Assembly: GCA_021173225.1 (NCBI GenBank)
Contig: JAJOLK010000011.1
Location: 56,964 to 120,963, forward strand
Direction: 5' to 3'
DNA length: 64,000 bases
DNA from: Phycisphaerales bacterium PN19_bin_20
Lineage (GTDB): Bacteria; Planctomycetota; Phycisphaerae; Phycisphaerales; UBA1924
Part shown: piece by piece, positions 24,639-33,234 of the stretch
Layout: every line of letters begins with the position of its first letter
How positions within the stretch are numbered: the stretch's first letter is position 1
Translations under genes and position numbers: made by a program
Notes under the pieces: generated by a model
What the model was told of the DNA's origin: nothing
The model's input: the letters and a program-made list of their open reading frames with translations, nothing else
Databases searched by the model: none

Positions 24639-26471
24639 TCACGGCCGGGTAAGGGCGGCCTCGACGGCGGGCATGAAGTCAGTCTCAACCACGCGGTCCC
24701 AGCTCATCAGCCCGGCGAGCTTCTGGCCAAGGGCCAGGTGTGCGTCGCGCTGGGCCTGGGTGGTGGGCAGGCGATCGGCGAGCTGGGCGGCGAGCTGTGC
24801 GCAGAGACGGTCTTCAATCTCCAAGCGCTGCGCGTCGGTCATGTGCTGGGCGGCGTGGGCCTGCGCGTCGGTGGGGGTTGGCGCGGTGACGCCGGCGAAG
24901 TCAGCGGGGAGGACCAGGTCGCAGCGGTCGAGCTTGAGCTCACTGATGGCGCGTTTGACCAGGCCCATGCAGCCACAGACGGTGCTGGTGACGCAGATGG
25001 CGCCGGCGTGCAGGGGTTCGAGCTGGGCGATGCCGAAGGGCTCGTAGGTGCTCATGCCCAGTTCGACATCGGCGGCGCGGCGGAGGTCGGCGGTGGTGAG
25101 GGCCTCGGGCGCGTTTGGGCCCAGGCGCTGGCGTGAGAAGCCGAACTGGTTGACGAGGATGGCGTGGACGGAGCCGCGGGTGCCGTCTTTGGCGGTGTCG
25201 AGGCTGGCGTTGAAGGTTTGCATCTCGCGGTAGAGGTCGATCTCGGGGCCGACGAGGTCTGGGTAGCCGAGCTGGTGGGCAAAGGGCCAGCGGTAGCGTT
25301 CGGCCATGCTTGAGGCCTGCATAAAGCTGCGGGTGGGCGCGGCGCAGGTGAGCAGGAGGTAGGCGGCGGTTTTGCCCTTGGCGGCGAGGTGCTTGGCGAG
25401 GTGCTTGCAGAGCGTGAGGTCACGCCAGAGGCCCTTGCTTGGGACGGGGCGCGTGACGTGGGTGAGCAGGTAGTCTGGGCGGTGGCCCAGGGTGGCGGTG
25501 AGCCACTGGTCTACAAGTGCACGCGAGCGTGCGCGGTCAGCGGGTGTGACGGGGCGCGCGGGCAGCCCGTTGTAGACCACGCGGGTGCGGCTGGTGCGCA
25601 TGGCGGGTGAGAGGAAGCGGAGCTCGTCGGCGGTTTCCGGGCCGACGGCCATGACGCCGTCAAGGACGTGCGTGCGTGAGACTAGTGCGTGGCGGCCGAA
25701 GTCCGATTGATCGCCGAAGACCTCGCCGACGCTCTGGTTCTTGGCCATGGCGTTGTTCATGGCGGGGTAGAAGGCGGAGTCGAAGCCTGGGAGGTGCTCG
25801 GTGATGCGGCGTGCGGTGCTGCACTCGTGTGCGTGGAAGAGTGTGCGGAAGCGAGCGCAGTCACCGCCACAGCGCAGGGCGGTGGGCACGCCCATGAACT
25901 CATGCGCGATGACCACGGCGGGCGGCGCGCCTGAGCGGTTGCTGCCCGGGCCGGCGGCGAGGGCCAGCAGGCTGCAGAGGGCGTGGTAGGCGGGGGCGGC
26001 CAGGCGGGTGTACTCCTCGTAGTCCCAGGAGTGCTCGTAGCGCTGGCTCTCGATGCCGTGGTGCTCGTGGAGGAACCACTTGAAGGTTGAGAGTTGATCG
26101 CGGTTGGGGTTTGAGACGTCGAAGAGCAGGAGGTCTGCGTCGGCGGTGTTGTGCTCATCACCGGGGGCGTGGAAGGTGCGCGAGCCGTAGACGATGCGGG
26201 TGCCGAAGGCGTGCTCGATGGGCGAGAGCAGGGCGCCGAGGCCTACGGGATCGTGGCGGTCTGGCCCGCTGTAGTAGCAGGCGGTGGGGTGCTCGCCAAG
26301 GCGGGCCATGGGGTCACTGACGGCGCGGTCTGGGTACGGCAGTGGGCCGACGAGGATGGAGCGGCCGACTTTGGCGCGGTACTGGGCGCTGGTGAGAAGA
26401 CCTTGCAGGACGGTTCCGATCCCGCCGAGGTGATCGACCGCCTCGTGGGTCACGTGGATGATCGTGTGCAT
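24639..26471 (-). CDS. Starch/glycogen-synthase-like glycosyltransferase
   Basis: A protein of 610 residues. The N-terminus IIHVTHEAVDHLGGIGTVLQ is the nucleotide-sugar-binding Gly-rich loop of GT-B synthases, AVVIAHEFMGVPTAL is the acceptor-side block, and the C-terminal GMSTYEPFGIAQLEPLHAGA has the E-x7-E type catalytic pair seen in GT3/GT4/GT5 enzymes. It lacks the KTGGL motif of classical bacterial glycogen synthases and is longer, so it may make a different alpha-glucan or glycoside. The ATG is eight bases from a -10-like GATAAT (26485-26480, minus), so it may have its own promoter although it lies only nine bases after the preceding minus-strand gene. Confidence 0.75.
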   Translation of the reverse strand: MHTIIHVTHEAVDHLGGIGTVLQGLLTSAQYRAKVGRSILVGPLPYPDRAVSDPMARLGEHPTACYYSGPDRHDPVGLGALLSPIEHAFGTRIVYGSRTFHAPGDEHNTADADLLLFDVSNPNRDQLSTFKWFLHEHHGIESQRYEHSWDYEEYTRLAAPAYHALCSLLALAAGPGSNRSGAPPAVVIAHEFMGVPTALRCGGDCARFRTLFHAHECSTARRITEHLPGFDSAFYPAMNNAMAKNQSVGEVFGDQSDFGRHALVSRTHVLDGVMAVGPETADELRFLSPAMRTSRTRVVYNGLPARPVTPADRARSRALVDQWLTATLGHRPDYLLTHVTRPVPSKGLWRDLTLCKHLAKHLAAKGKTAAYLLLTCAAPTRSFMQASSMAERYRWPFAHQLGYPDLVGPEIDLYREMQTFNASLDTAKDGTRGSVHAILVNQFGFSRQRLGPNAPEALTTADLRRAADVELGMSTYEPFGIAQLEPLHAGAICVTSTVCGCMGLVKRAISELKLDRCDLVLPADFAGVTAPTPTDAQAHAAQHMTDAQRLEIEDRLCAQLAAQLADRLPTTQAQRDAHLALGQKLAGLMSWDRVVETDFMPAVEAALTRP

Positions 26472-26480
26472 GCGGAGTGA

Positions 26481-26855
26481 TTATCGACCGATTGGGTCTG
26501 CGAGTTGGAGGAGGGCGTGTAAAAGCTGGCGCGGGTGGTTTGGCCCCGCTGCGGGGGAGAGTTGGAGGTGCAGCGTGGCACCGGCGCGTGTGATGACCAG
26601 GGCGGGGGTGCCGGGCAAGCCAGGCCCGTTGCCTGCGATGAAAGGGGCCGTGATGTGGAGGGCGTCAGCTTCGGGGAGTGTGGCGAGCAGGGCGGGCAGA
26701 TCAGTGCTGCGGGCGAGATAGGTGTGCGCGGGCGGGGTGGGGGTGATGTGTGTGATGGAGAAGACGCCGTGCTCTGCGAGAACGCCGGCGAGCTGGAAGC
26801 GCAAGTTCAGCGGCAGCGCGATGGTGAGGGCATGAGAGGAGGCGGGCGGTGTCAT
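26481..26855 (-). CDS. Hypothetical protein
   Basis: A 124-residue protein of mixed alpha/beta composition without signal peptide or membrane segment (SHALTIALPLNLRFQLAGVL, HTYLARSTDLPALLATLP, GATLHLQLSPAAG). No motif is recognised. Its ATG overlaps the stop of the upstream membrane-protein gene (ATGA), so it is translationally coupled to it, and the glycosyltransferase gene follows nine bases downstream. The tight spacing is the main evidence that it is real. Confidence 0.65.
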   Translation of the reverse strand: MTPPASSHALTIALPLNLRFQLAGVLAEHGVFSITHITPTPPAHTYLARSTDLPALLATLPEADALHITAPFIAGNGPGLPGTPALVITRAGATLHLQLSPAAGPNHPRQLLHALLQLADPIGR

Positions 26856-28069
26856 TGGGGGGTGGACGGCTGGTCAGTGACGGCAGGAGCGGGCCTGGTT
26901 GTGGTGACAGGAGTAGCGGGAGCGGGTTCAGATTCTTCGGGGACCCAGAGTTCGGCGATGTCTTGGCCGTCTACAAGCTGGCGCATAAGCAGGAAGAGCA
27001 GCGTGCCGCTTGTGAAGAAGAGGGAGATGGCGTAGGAGACCAGCAGGAGCCAGGGGGCGGCGGACCACAGGGCGACCGAGGCGAGGGTGATGCGGAGGTG
27101 TGAGCGGTCGGTGCTGCCGGCTTGGAGAGTGTCTGGGACTGGCGCGTTGGTGAGCGCGGCGGCGAGCTGGTTGGTAGCGAGCAAGATGGTGAAGCCGACG
27201 CCGAGGGCGATGAGCGCGACGGCGATCGAGACAAGGGCGTACACGGCGTAGCGCCCGGGTTTGGCCAGCACGTAGGCGAAGGCACGGTTGGTGGCATCGA
27301 AGGCGTCTGAGCCTTCGACAGCGAGGGCGGGCACGAGCATCGGGGCTGCGAACACGTAGAGCAGCATGACCAGCACCAAGGCGAGGGCGATGGCGATAAA
27401 GATGAAGAAGGCCAGCCCGCCGGCGACGGCGGTGATGCGCCAGTCGAAGATCAGGCGGCCGACCAGGGCGGTGACGGCGGCGACGATCCAGACGGCGGCG
27501 ACCGGTGCAACGACGACGCCGACAAGCCCGAGGGTGCGCGACCAGGCAAAGCCGTGGGCCTTGCGCCACGGGAGTGTGGCGCGGAGCGAGACCTCGTAAG
27601 CGACAGAGCGCGAGACGGCCCCGCCGGTGATCGCGAGCCCGGCGGCGAGCAGGGGCAGGACGATGACGACGGCGGGCCAGTGGGCGCGGAGAAGCTCGAG
27701 CGGGACGCCTAGGAAGAGGTCGTAGAGAGCGCGGGCGGCGAGGGCAGCGTTGACGACGTTAAGCCCGAACAGGCTCGAGAGCAGTTGAAAGAGCTGAGGG
27801 GTGAAGCTCTGGCCGAGCAGCGCGATGGGGCCTTGGGGCAGGTTGTCGCCCGCGATGGCGGTGTAGACGCGATCAACTACGACGGCGGCGAGGACCAGGC
27901 CCAGGCACATGATCAGGCGGCCGGGCGCGGCGGCGAGGCGATAGGAGCGCAGGAGCTTGGGCCAGAGCAAGTGCGCCAGCAGATCATCAAGGGTGATGGG
28001 CGAGCGGTGCGTGGGCAGGAGCCCGTCGCTGAGCCCCGATTGGGCGTGGGTATTCCGACGGGTTCTCAT
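26852..28069 (-). CDS. Multi-pass membrane protein of unknown function
   Basis: A 405-residue protein with about six strongly hydrophobic segments (roughly residues 48-70, 125-155, 175-205, 210-245, 270-300 and 335-375) and a short Pro/Thr-rich tail. A GGAG about seven bases upstream of the ATG at 28069 favours this start over a GTG 24 codons further up. No transporter motif is visible; the pattern GSDAFDATNRAFAYVLAKPG resembles the DUF-type membrane proteins in which long hydrophobic blocks are separated by conserved amphipathic helices. It heads a three-gene minus-strand operon (this gene, a hypothetical, and the glucan-synthase-like enzyme). Confidence 0.75.
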   Translation of the reverse strand: MRTRRNTHAQSGLSDGLLPTHRSPITLDDLLAHLLWPKLLRSYRLAAAPGRLIMCLGLVLAAVVVDRVYTAIAGDNLPQGPIALLGQSFTPQLFQLLSSLFGLNVVNAALAARALYDLFLGVPLELLRAHWPAVVIVLPLLAAGLAITGGAVSRSVAYEVSLRATLPWRKAHGFAWSRTLGLVGVVVAPVAAVWIVAAVTALVGRLIFDWRITAVAGGLAFFIFIAIALALVLVMLLYVFAAPMLVPALAVEGSDAFDATNRAFAYVLAKPGRYAVYALVSIAVALIALGVGFTILLATNQLAAALTNAPVPDTLQAGSTDRSHLRITLASVALWSAAPWLLLVSYAISLFFTSGTLLFLLMRQLVDGQDIAELWVPEESEPAPATPVTTTRPAPAVTDQPSTPQ

Positions 28070-28170
28070 GGTGGGCTCCGGCGGATGATAACGGCGAGTC
28101 TGATGCGGGGTGTTACGGGCCGGGGTTTGGCGGGCGACCACTCGAGAAAGCTGGAACTACGGCGGTTGTT

Positions 28171-28187
28171 TAGTCCGTTTTGGACTA
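28171..28187. promoter_or_regulatory. Inverted repeat, possible operator
   Basis: TAGTCC-GTTTT-GGACTA, a perfect 6-bp dyad 38 bases upstream of the HTH protein gene and in the divergent gap to the membrane-protein operon. A regulator site is inferred from position only. Confidence 0.45.
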
Positions 28188-28224
28188 GGATCGGCGTGCC
28201 TTGGGTTCGACAAAGTGAGCGTGC

Positions 28225-29535
28225 ATGAACTCAGCGGACGAGGTTGACCATCGAGGGTTGGGCGTGGTCGGCGCGCCTGCCGTGAGTGGCGGTGCGGGCG
28301 CAGAGCCCGGGGCTGGCGGCGGCCCTGTGGCGGCGGGGTTTGCGGAGGAAGTGCGCCAGGTGGCGATGGGAGTTCGGCTGGCGCTGGCCGAGGCGCTCAA
28401 CGCGTGCGGGGTGGACGTGCGGCGGCCGCAGGAGCTTGGGCGTCAGCTGAAGCTTGACAAGAGTCTGGCGTGGAAGCTCTCACGTGTGGTGACGGACGAG
28501 GACCCGCTGGCGGCGGTGACGCGGCTGCCGGGCCGGTCTGGCGCGCGGCTGATGTTCACGGCGCTGGAGCGAGGCGGTAGCCCGCGCGCGCTGAGCGAGC
28601 GGCTGCAGCGCGCGATGCAGAGCTTTGAGCAGGCGATTGAGACGCACGCGGGCGACCGCGAGGCCTTTGAAATGATGCTGGCGGAACTGAGCCCGGCGGG
28701 GCAAGCGCGGCATGAGGTTTATCGCGAGATGGCGTTCAAGGGTGCGAGCGCGACCTTTGGTGTGCGTGCGCGGGTTCACCAGGCGTGCCAGCTTGTGCGG
28801 CCGACGGTGGGGCAGCCCGGGATGCTGGACATCGGGACGATCAGTGGGCTGCTGGGGCTGGTGCGGCTGCGGACGCAGACGCCGTGGCCGATAGCGCAGA
28901 TCCGCAACTTCAGTGGTGACGGGGAGGTCAAGCCCAGCAAGGCGCTGCTGCCGATGGACCCCGAGGGTGTGACGGCTGAGGGGATGATGCTGGTGCGTGA
29001 GTTCAGCTCAAGGTCTTTGCCGCCGCTGCGTGCGGTGAGCCCGCACCCGGGGTTAATCCGGTTTGAGGTGCAGGGTGATGCTGTGGGTAAGACGGGCGCG
29101 ATTGACTGTATTTCAGGGTGGTATGAGCGGTCGACGGTCAGCATGTACCGGACCGAGAGCGACACGCTGGGTGAGCACCTGGTGCACACGGTGACGCCGT
29201 GCGAGGTGCTGTACTTTGATCTGGTGGTGCATACGTCGATGACGTTTGCGTTCAAGCCTGAGGCGGCGGCGTACGGGCTGCTGCCCGGGGGGCTGACGTA
29301 CCCGCAGGACGGGCGTGATCGCGGGCGGATTCCGCTGGAGGTGCGGGTGGAGTATTTGGAGGTGGACGATCTTGCGCGGGCGACGCCGGAGATTCCGCGG
29401 TATGACCATTTGGTGGCGATGGGGATTGCGCGGCTTGGTGGGCAGCCCGGCGAGTTCACGGTGCGTCGGGTGCGGGTGCCGTATCCGCCCATGCCGGCGC
29501 AGGTGGTGCTGCGGTATGAGCTGCCGAGCAGGTGA
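28225..29535 (+). CDS. Putative HTH protein of unknown function
   Basis: A 436-residue soluble protein. After a Gly/Ala-rich 40-residue leader comes EEVRQVAMGVRLALAEALNA, then QELGRQLKLDKSLAWKLSRV, which reads as a helix-turn-helix (residues about 72-92), followed by a helical segment. The C-terminal 250 residues are mostly beta and contain LGEHLVHTVTPCEVLYFDLV and KPEAAAYGLLPGGLTYPQDG; I do not recognise this domain. A regulator with a ligand-binding or catalytic C-terminal half is a guess. A perfect inverted repeat lies just upstream and could be its own target. Confidence 0.65.
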   Translation: MNSADEVDHRGLGVVGAPAVSGGAGAEPGAGGGPVAAGFAEEVRQVAMGVRLALAEALNACGVDVRRPQELGRQLKLDKSLAWKLSRVVTDEDPLAAVTRLPGRSGARLMFTALERGGSPRALSERLQRAMQSFEQAIETHAGDREAFEMMLAELSPAGQARHEVYREMAFKGASATFGVRARVHQACQLVRPTVGQPGMLDIGTISGLLGLVRLRTQTPWPIAQIRNFSGDGEVKPSKALLPMDPEGVTAEGMMLVREFSSRSLPPLRAVSPHPGLIRFEVQGDAVGKTGAIDCISGWYERSTVSMYRTESDTLGEHLVHTVTPCEVLYFDLVVHTSMTFAFKPEAAAYGLLPGGLTYPQDGRDRGRIPLEVRVEYLEVDDLARATPEIPRYDHLVAMGIARLGGQPGEFTVRRVRVPYPPMPAQVVLRYELPSR

Positions 29536-29576
29536 GGGGCGGAGATGAAGTAGAGTAACCAGGGCAGAGTGACGGG

Positions 29577-30917
29577 TTACGTGCCGGTCCAGGCGCGGAT
29601 GCAGATGCTGTCGTTCTGCCCGCCGAAGCCGAAGCTGTTGGAGAGGCAGACCTTGACGCCGCCTTTGGCGGTAAGGTCTCGCGCGGCGTTGGGCACGTAG
29701 TCAAGGTCACAGGCGGGGTCGGGCTCGCGGAGGTTCATCGTGGGCGGGACGACGCCGGTGTGCATGGCCATGACGCAGGTGATGAGTTCAACGGTACCGG
29801 CGGCCTGGATGAGGTGACCGAGGGTGCTTTTGACGCTGGAGAAGGGGACGCGTGGTGCCAGGTCGCCGAAGAGGGCTTTGACGGCGCGGGTCTCGATGGC
29901 GTCGTTTTCTTTGGTGCCGGTGCCGTGGGCGGAGATGTAGTGGATCGGTGGTCGGCCGTCGGGCCCGGGTGTGCGTGGGTCGATGCCGGCTTGTTTGCAG
30001 GCGGCGGCCATAGAGGCGACGGCGCCGCGGCCGGTGGGCTGGATGTCGGTGATGCGGTAGGCGTCGGCGCTTGAGCCGTAGCCGGCGATTTCGGCGAGGA
30101 TGTTGGCGTTGCGGGCGCGGGCGTGGGTAAGAGTTTCGAGCACGAGCATGCCGGCGCCTTCGCCCATGACGAACCCGTCGCGTGTGCGGTCAAAGGGCCT
30201 GGCGGCGTGCTGGGGGTCGTCTGTGCGGCGGCTCATGGCGGTGAGGCGGATGAAGCCGGTCATGCCCAGCGGATGGATCATCGAGTGCGCGCCGCCGGCG
30301 AGCATGACGTCAACGTCGCCGCGGCGGAGCAGCTCGAAGGCCTCGCCAACGGACTGTGCCCCGGCGGCGCAGGCGGTCATGCAGTTGCTGGCGGGGCCCA
30401 TCGCGCCGAACTGCCAGGCGACATGGCTGGCGGACATGTTGGGCTCTTGCTCGACCTCGCGGGTTGGGTCCATGTGTGCGAGGGCGTGTCGGGCCCAGGC
30501 GGCGCCGTCACAAGTACGCGTGGCGGGGTCGTAGCTGATGACGTGGGCGGCGGCGTAGGGGGCGAAGTCAAGGGTGCCCTCGCCCGCACCCATGTAAACA
30601 CCGAAGCGCCGACGCTCGAGGCGCGCGAAGGAATCAAGCCCTGACTGGCGGACGGCCTGGGCGGCGGCGGCCAATGCGAAGCGCGTGCTGAGCCCGGCGT
30701 GCTGGTGGCTGGCGGCGTCAGCGTCGGGCAGGTGTCGCTTGAGGTCAAAGCCCTTGACCTGCGCGGCGAAGTTGGTCTTGAAGGTGTCGGCCTGGAAGCG
30801 ATCAACGCGGCCGATGCCGCTGTCGCCGGCGACTATGCGCGCCCAGGCGGCGGGGATGTCGTCACCAAGCGGGGTGACCCAGCCCATGCCGGTGATGACG
30901 ATGCGGTCGCTGGTCAT
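29577..30917 (-). CDS. Beta-ketoacyl-ACP synthase II-like
   Basis: A 446-residue thiolase-fold condensing enzyme that extends an acyl-ACP with malonyl-ACP. The Cys-His-His triad is complete: C183 in SNCMTACAAGAQSVG, H331 in ISAHGTGTKENDA and H368 in KSTLGHLIQAAG; the C-terminal CLSNSFGFGGQNDS is also canonical. The length is slightly above the 410-415 of housekeeping FabF owing to insertions near residues 110-160. It lies 44 bases downstream of a GxxExxY gene, and beyond that is a second ketoacyl-synthase homologue without the histidines, so the two synthases may form a pair. It is far from the fab cluster at 55-60 kb; it could still be the housekeeping FabF. Confidence 0.88.
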   Translation of the reverse strand: MTSDRIVITGMGWVTPLGDDIPAAWARIVAGDSGIGRVDRFQADTFKTNFAAQVKGFDLKRHLPDADAASHQHAGLSTRFALAAAAQAVRQSGLDSFARLERRRFGVYMGAGEGTLDFAPYAAAHVISYDPATRTCDGAAWARHALAHMDPTREVEQEPNMSASHVAWQFGAMGPASNCMTACAAGAQSVGEAFELLRRGDVDVMLAGGAHSMIHPLGMTGFIRLTAMSRRTDDPQHAARPFDRTRDGFVMGEGAGMLVLETLTHARARNANILAEIAGYGSSADAYRITDIQPTGRGAVASMAAACKQAGIDPRTPGPDGRPPIHYISAHGTGTKENDAIETRAVKALFGDLAPRVPFSSVKSTLGHLIQAAGTVELITCVMAMHTGVVPPTMNLREPDPACDLDYVPNAARDLTAKGGVKVCLSNSFGFGGQNDSICIRAWTGT

Positions 30918-30961
30918 TGTGGGATAGCTGTGGGAGCGGGAGCGATTGCTCGGTGAGCAGA

Positions 30962-31693
30962 TCAGGCGGTCGGGGGCGCGTCGTCGAAGTCGTCTTGTGC
31001 GGCGTGCTCGGGCGCGGGGGTATCGGAGGGCGCGTCAGAGTCGCGCAGGCTCTTGATCTTGTCGGGGTTCAGGACGCGGACGAGCCCGTCCTTCATCAGC
31101 CGCCCGCCGAAGTTAAGAATCAGCCCGAGCTCAAGGTCTGCGGCCTTGAGCTTTGCGCGGAGCTGAAGGCGCTGCCAGCTATCGACCTCGCCCGGGTGGC
31201 TCATGACCTCGACGAGGAACTTGCCGTCAACGAAGAAGTCGCAGGTCATGTCGCCGACATTCTGGCCTTTGTACTTGGGGGTCAGGCGTGCGTTGTCGAC
31301 CACGGCAATACCTTGCGCGGCGAACTCTTGGCGGAGCGCGGCGAGGTAGATGGCCTTGTCGAAGCCCTGGCCGAGGTTCATGTGGACGTCACGGGCGGCG
31401 CCGATGACCTTGTGGCTGACGGCGGTGAGTGCCGGGTCGAGCTCTGAGAGCGGGACGCCGCGGCGTTCACCGCGGTTGCCGCCGGGGCCGCCGGGGCCTG
31501 ATCCTGGCCCGCGTCCGCCGCCGCGGTCGTCGCGGTAGCCGCCGCGTGAGTCGTTGCGTGAGTCTGGGCGTGAGTCGTTGCGTGCGTCTGGGCGTGCGTC
31601 TGGGCGCGAGTCGTTGCGTGCGTCTGGGCGTGCGTCTGGGCGTGCGTCGGGGCGTGAGTCATTGCGGAGAGAGCGGTTGCGGTCGTCGTACAC
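30962..31693 (-). CDS. GxxExxY-type protein with an N-terminal Arg/Asp repeat region
   Basis: A 243-residue protein. The GTG start at 31693 has AGGAG seven bases upstream. Residues 1-75 are disordered: tandem RPDA/RNDS tetrads, then an RGG-like Gly/Arg stretch. Residues about 85-205 are the GxxExxY domain, a PD-(D/E)xK-like fold of unknown substrate: KVIGAARDVHMNLGQGFDKA holds the name-giving block (here GFDKAIY, with Asp for Glu), DFFVDGKFLVEVM supplies the acidic pair and GLILNFGGRLMKDGLVR the C-terminal strand. Nuclease activity is not shown for the family. An acidic tail ends the protein. It is flanked on both sides by ketoacyl-synthase genes on the same strand. Confidence 0.75.
   Translation of the reverse strand: MYDDRNRSLRNDSRPDARPDARPDARNDSRPDARPDARNDSRPDSRNDSRGGYRDDRGGGRGPGSGPGGPGGNRGERRGVPLSELDPALTAVSHKVIGAARDVHMNLGQGFDKAIYLAALRQEFAAQGIAVVDNARLTPKYKGQNVGDMTCDFFVDGKFLVEVMSHPGEVDSWQRLQLRAKLKAADLELGLILNFGGRLMKDGLVRVLNPDKIKSLRDSDAPSDTPAPEHAAQDDFDDAPPTA
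31545..31665 (-). repeat. Coding 12-bp tandem repeats (RPDA/RNDS)
   Basis: About ten imperfect units of GCGTGCGTCTGG (plus-strand sense) that encode alternating Arg-Pro-Asp-Ala and Arg-Asn-Asp-Ser tetrads in the GxxExxY protein. Confidence 0.85.
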
Positions 31694-31783
31694 GGGTGGG
31701 CTCCTGTAGAGGGCTTTGGGTCTGGATTTTGAGTGCGGGCTCGGCCGCGGTGGCCAGCGGGACCAGAGGGTAGCGCTGCAAGC

Positions 31784-31823
31784 GTGGGCGAGGGCGGGCA
31801 AGGGTGGGCGAGGGTGGGCGGGG
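31784..31823. repeat. Four 10-bp tandem repeats in a gene gap
   Basis: GTGGGCGAGG, GCGGGCAAGG, GTGGGCGAGG, GTGGGCGGGG between the His-less ketoacyl synthase and the GxxExxY gene. Confidence 0.8.
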
Positions 31824-31838
31824 CCGTCTGCTAAGCGA

Positions 31839-33164
31839 CTAGGGAAGGGTGAGCACGGCGGCGGCGTTCTGCCCGCCCAGTGAGCTGCTGGCGACCAGCA
31901 CGTGTCGCAGGCGCATCTGGACCGTTGGCCCGCGCGCGCCGGTGAGGGGGGCGCAGGTACCCCCGGGCTGGCCCGAGCCGAGGCGGGTTGGGACGGTTTG
32001 GTGCTTGAGCATGAGGGCCGCGACAGCGGCGAGCAGCCCCCCGTTGCCGGCGGAGGCGCTGCCGATGCTGGGCCCGAGTGTGACGATGGGCAGACCTTTG
32101 GCGTGGCCGCCCATGACATCGGCGATTGCGCCGCCTTCGCCTGCATCGATGCCCGGCGCGCCTGCGCCGATGAGCACGCACGCGTCGATCTCTGTGGGGC
32201 TGAGACGCGCGTCGAACAGGGCGTTGTCGATGGCGGCGGCGAGCCCGGGGTCGGGCGTGCCGTCACCGGCGTGTGGTCTGCGGGGTGAGTGCGCAGCGCC
32301 GGTGCCCGCAACGCGTGCGTAGGGCTTTGCGCCGCGGGCTTTGGCGGTGGCCTCGGCCTCGAGAATGAGGATGCCTGCGCCCTCGCCCACGGCGCCGCCC
32401 GGCGAGGCGGGGTCATAGGGGCTTGGGCGCTGGGCGGCGGTGAGGCGTCCGAGGCGGCCGGCCATCTGCATGCGGAGCATGCCCATGAAGTTGATCTTGC
32501 TCTCAGCGGAGCCTGTGAAGCAAAGGTCAGCGTCGCCGCGCTCGATGACGCGGGCGCTCTCGCCCAAGCAGAGCAGGCCCGAGGCCTCGCCGCAGGTGAT
32601 GGTGTTGCTGGGCCCCTCACAGGCGTGGATGATCGTGACGTGGCAGGCGAGCATGTTGGGCAGGTACTTGAGCATCCATAGAGGTGTCAGGTTGTCCATG
32701 CCGGTTTCACCCCAGCGAGCGAGGTCAACGCCCGGAGCGTCGGGCTGCTTGGCGGTGCTGAGAGCGGCGGCCAGCTCTTCACTATCGGCGGAGATAAGAC
32801 CTGCGCCGACGTGGCAGCCCATGCGTGCGGGGGAATAGGTGGAGCCGTCGGCGGCGTCTTCGCCAAGTTGGGCGCGGGTGATGAGTCCGGCGTCATCGGC
32901 GGCCTCTTTGGCGGCGGCGACGGCCAGCTCGATGTCGAGGGCCATGACCTTGGTGGCCTTGCGATAGTGCTTGGGGACATAGTCCTTGCCAGCGAAGGTG
33001 CTGGGGACCTGCCCGGCGATGTTGGTGAAGAAGCCAGTGGCATCAAAGCGTGTGATGGGCGCGAGGGCGGAGGTGCCGCTGGTGAGGCCGGCCCAGAGTT
33101 GTGCCGTGCCTGGGCCGAACGCCGAGACGACACCGAGGCCCGTAATGACGACCGGTCTGGCCAT
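31839..33164 (-). CDS. Ketoacyl-synthase homologue lacking the catalytic histidines
   Basis: A 441-residue thiolase-fold protein. The N-terminus VVITGLGVVSAFGPGTAQLW and the block PYDPASPGGAVGEGAGILIL are those of FabF-type enzymes. At the active site it reads SNTITCGEASG, so a cysteine (C191) is at or next to the nucleophile position, but the two histidine blocks read IGAGAPGIDAG and LGPSIGSASAGNG: both histidines and the lysine are gone. It can therefore hardly condense malonyl units by itself; a chain-length-factor-like partner role beside the complete synthase at 29.6 kb is plausible. The ATG lies eight bases after TACCAT (33178-33173, minus). Confidence 0.82.
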   Translation of the reverse strand: MARPVVITGLGVVSAFGPGTAQLWAGLTSGTSALAPITRFDATGFFTNIAGQVPSTFAGKDYVPKHYRKATKVMALDIELAVAAAKEAADDAGLITRAQLGEDAADGSTYSPARMGCHVGAGLISADSEELAAALSTAKQPDAPGVDLARWGETGMDNLTPLWMLKYLPNMLACHVTIIHACEGPSNTITCGEASGLLCLGESARVIERGDADLCFTGSAESKINFMGMLRMQMAGRLGRLTAAQRPSPYDPASPGGAVGEGAGILILEAEATAKARGAKPYARVAGTGAAHSPRRPHAGDGTPDPGLAAAIDNALFDARLSPTEIDACVLIGAGAPGIDAGEGGAIADVMGGHAKGLPIVTLGPSIGSASAGNGGLLAAVAALMLKHQTVPTRLGSGQPGGTCAPLTGARGPTVQMRLRHVLVASSSLGGQNAAAVLTLP

Positions 33165-33172
33165 AGACCGCG

Positions 33173-33227
33173 ATGGTACGCGAGGGTGGGCATGTGGCGG
33201 CGCGGGGCGTGCGCGGGCCGCTACGCT
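33173..33227. promoter_or_regulatory. Divergent leaderless-type promoters
   Basis: TACCAT (33178-33173, minus) lies eight bases before the ketoacyl-synthase-like ATG, and TACGCT (33222-33227, plus) seven bases before the S1/P1 nuclease ATG. Confidence 0.5.
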
Positions 33228-33234
33228 GGCAGCT

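Noticed and set aside
31545..31665. Regular 12-bp repeats as a CRISPR-like array
   Set aside because: Units are contiguous without spacers and encode a regular peptide repeat.
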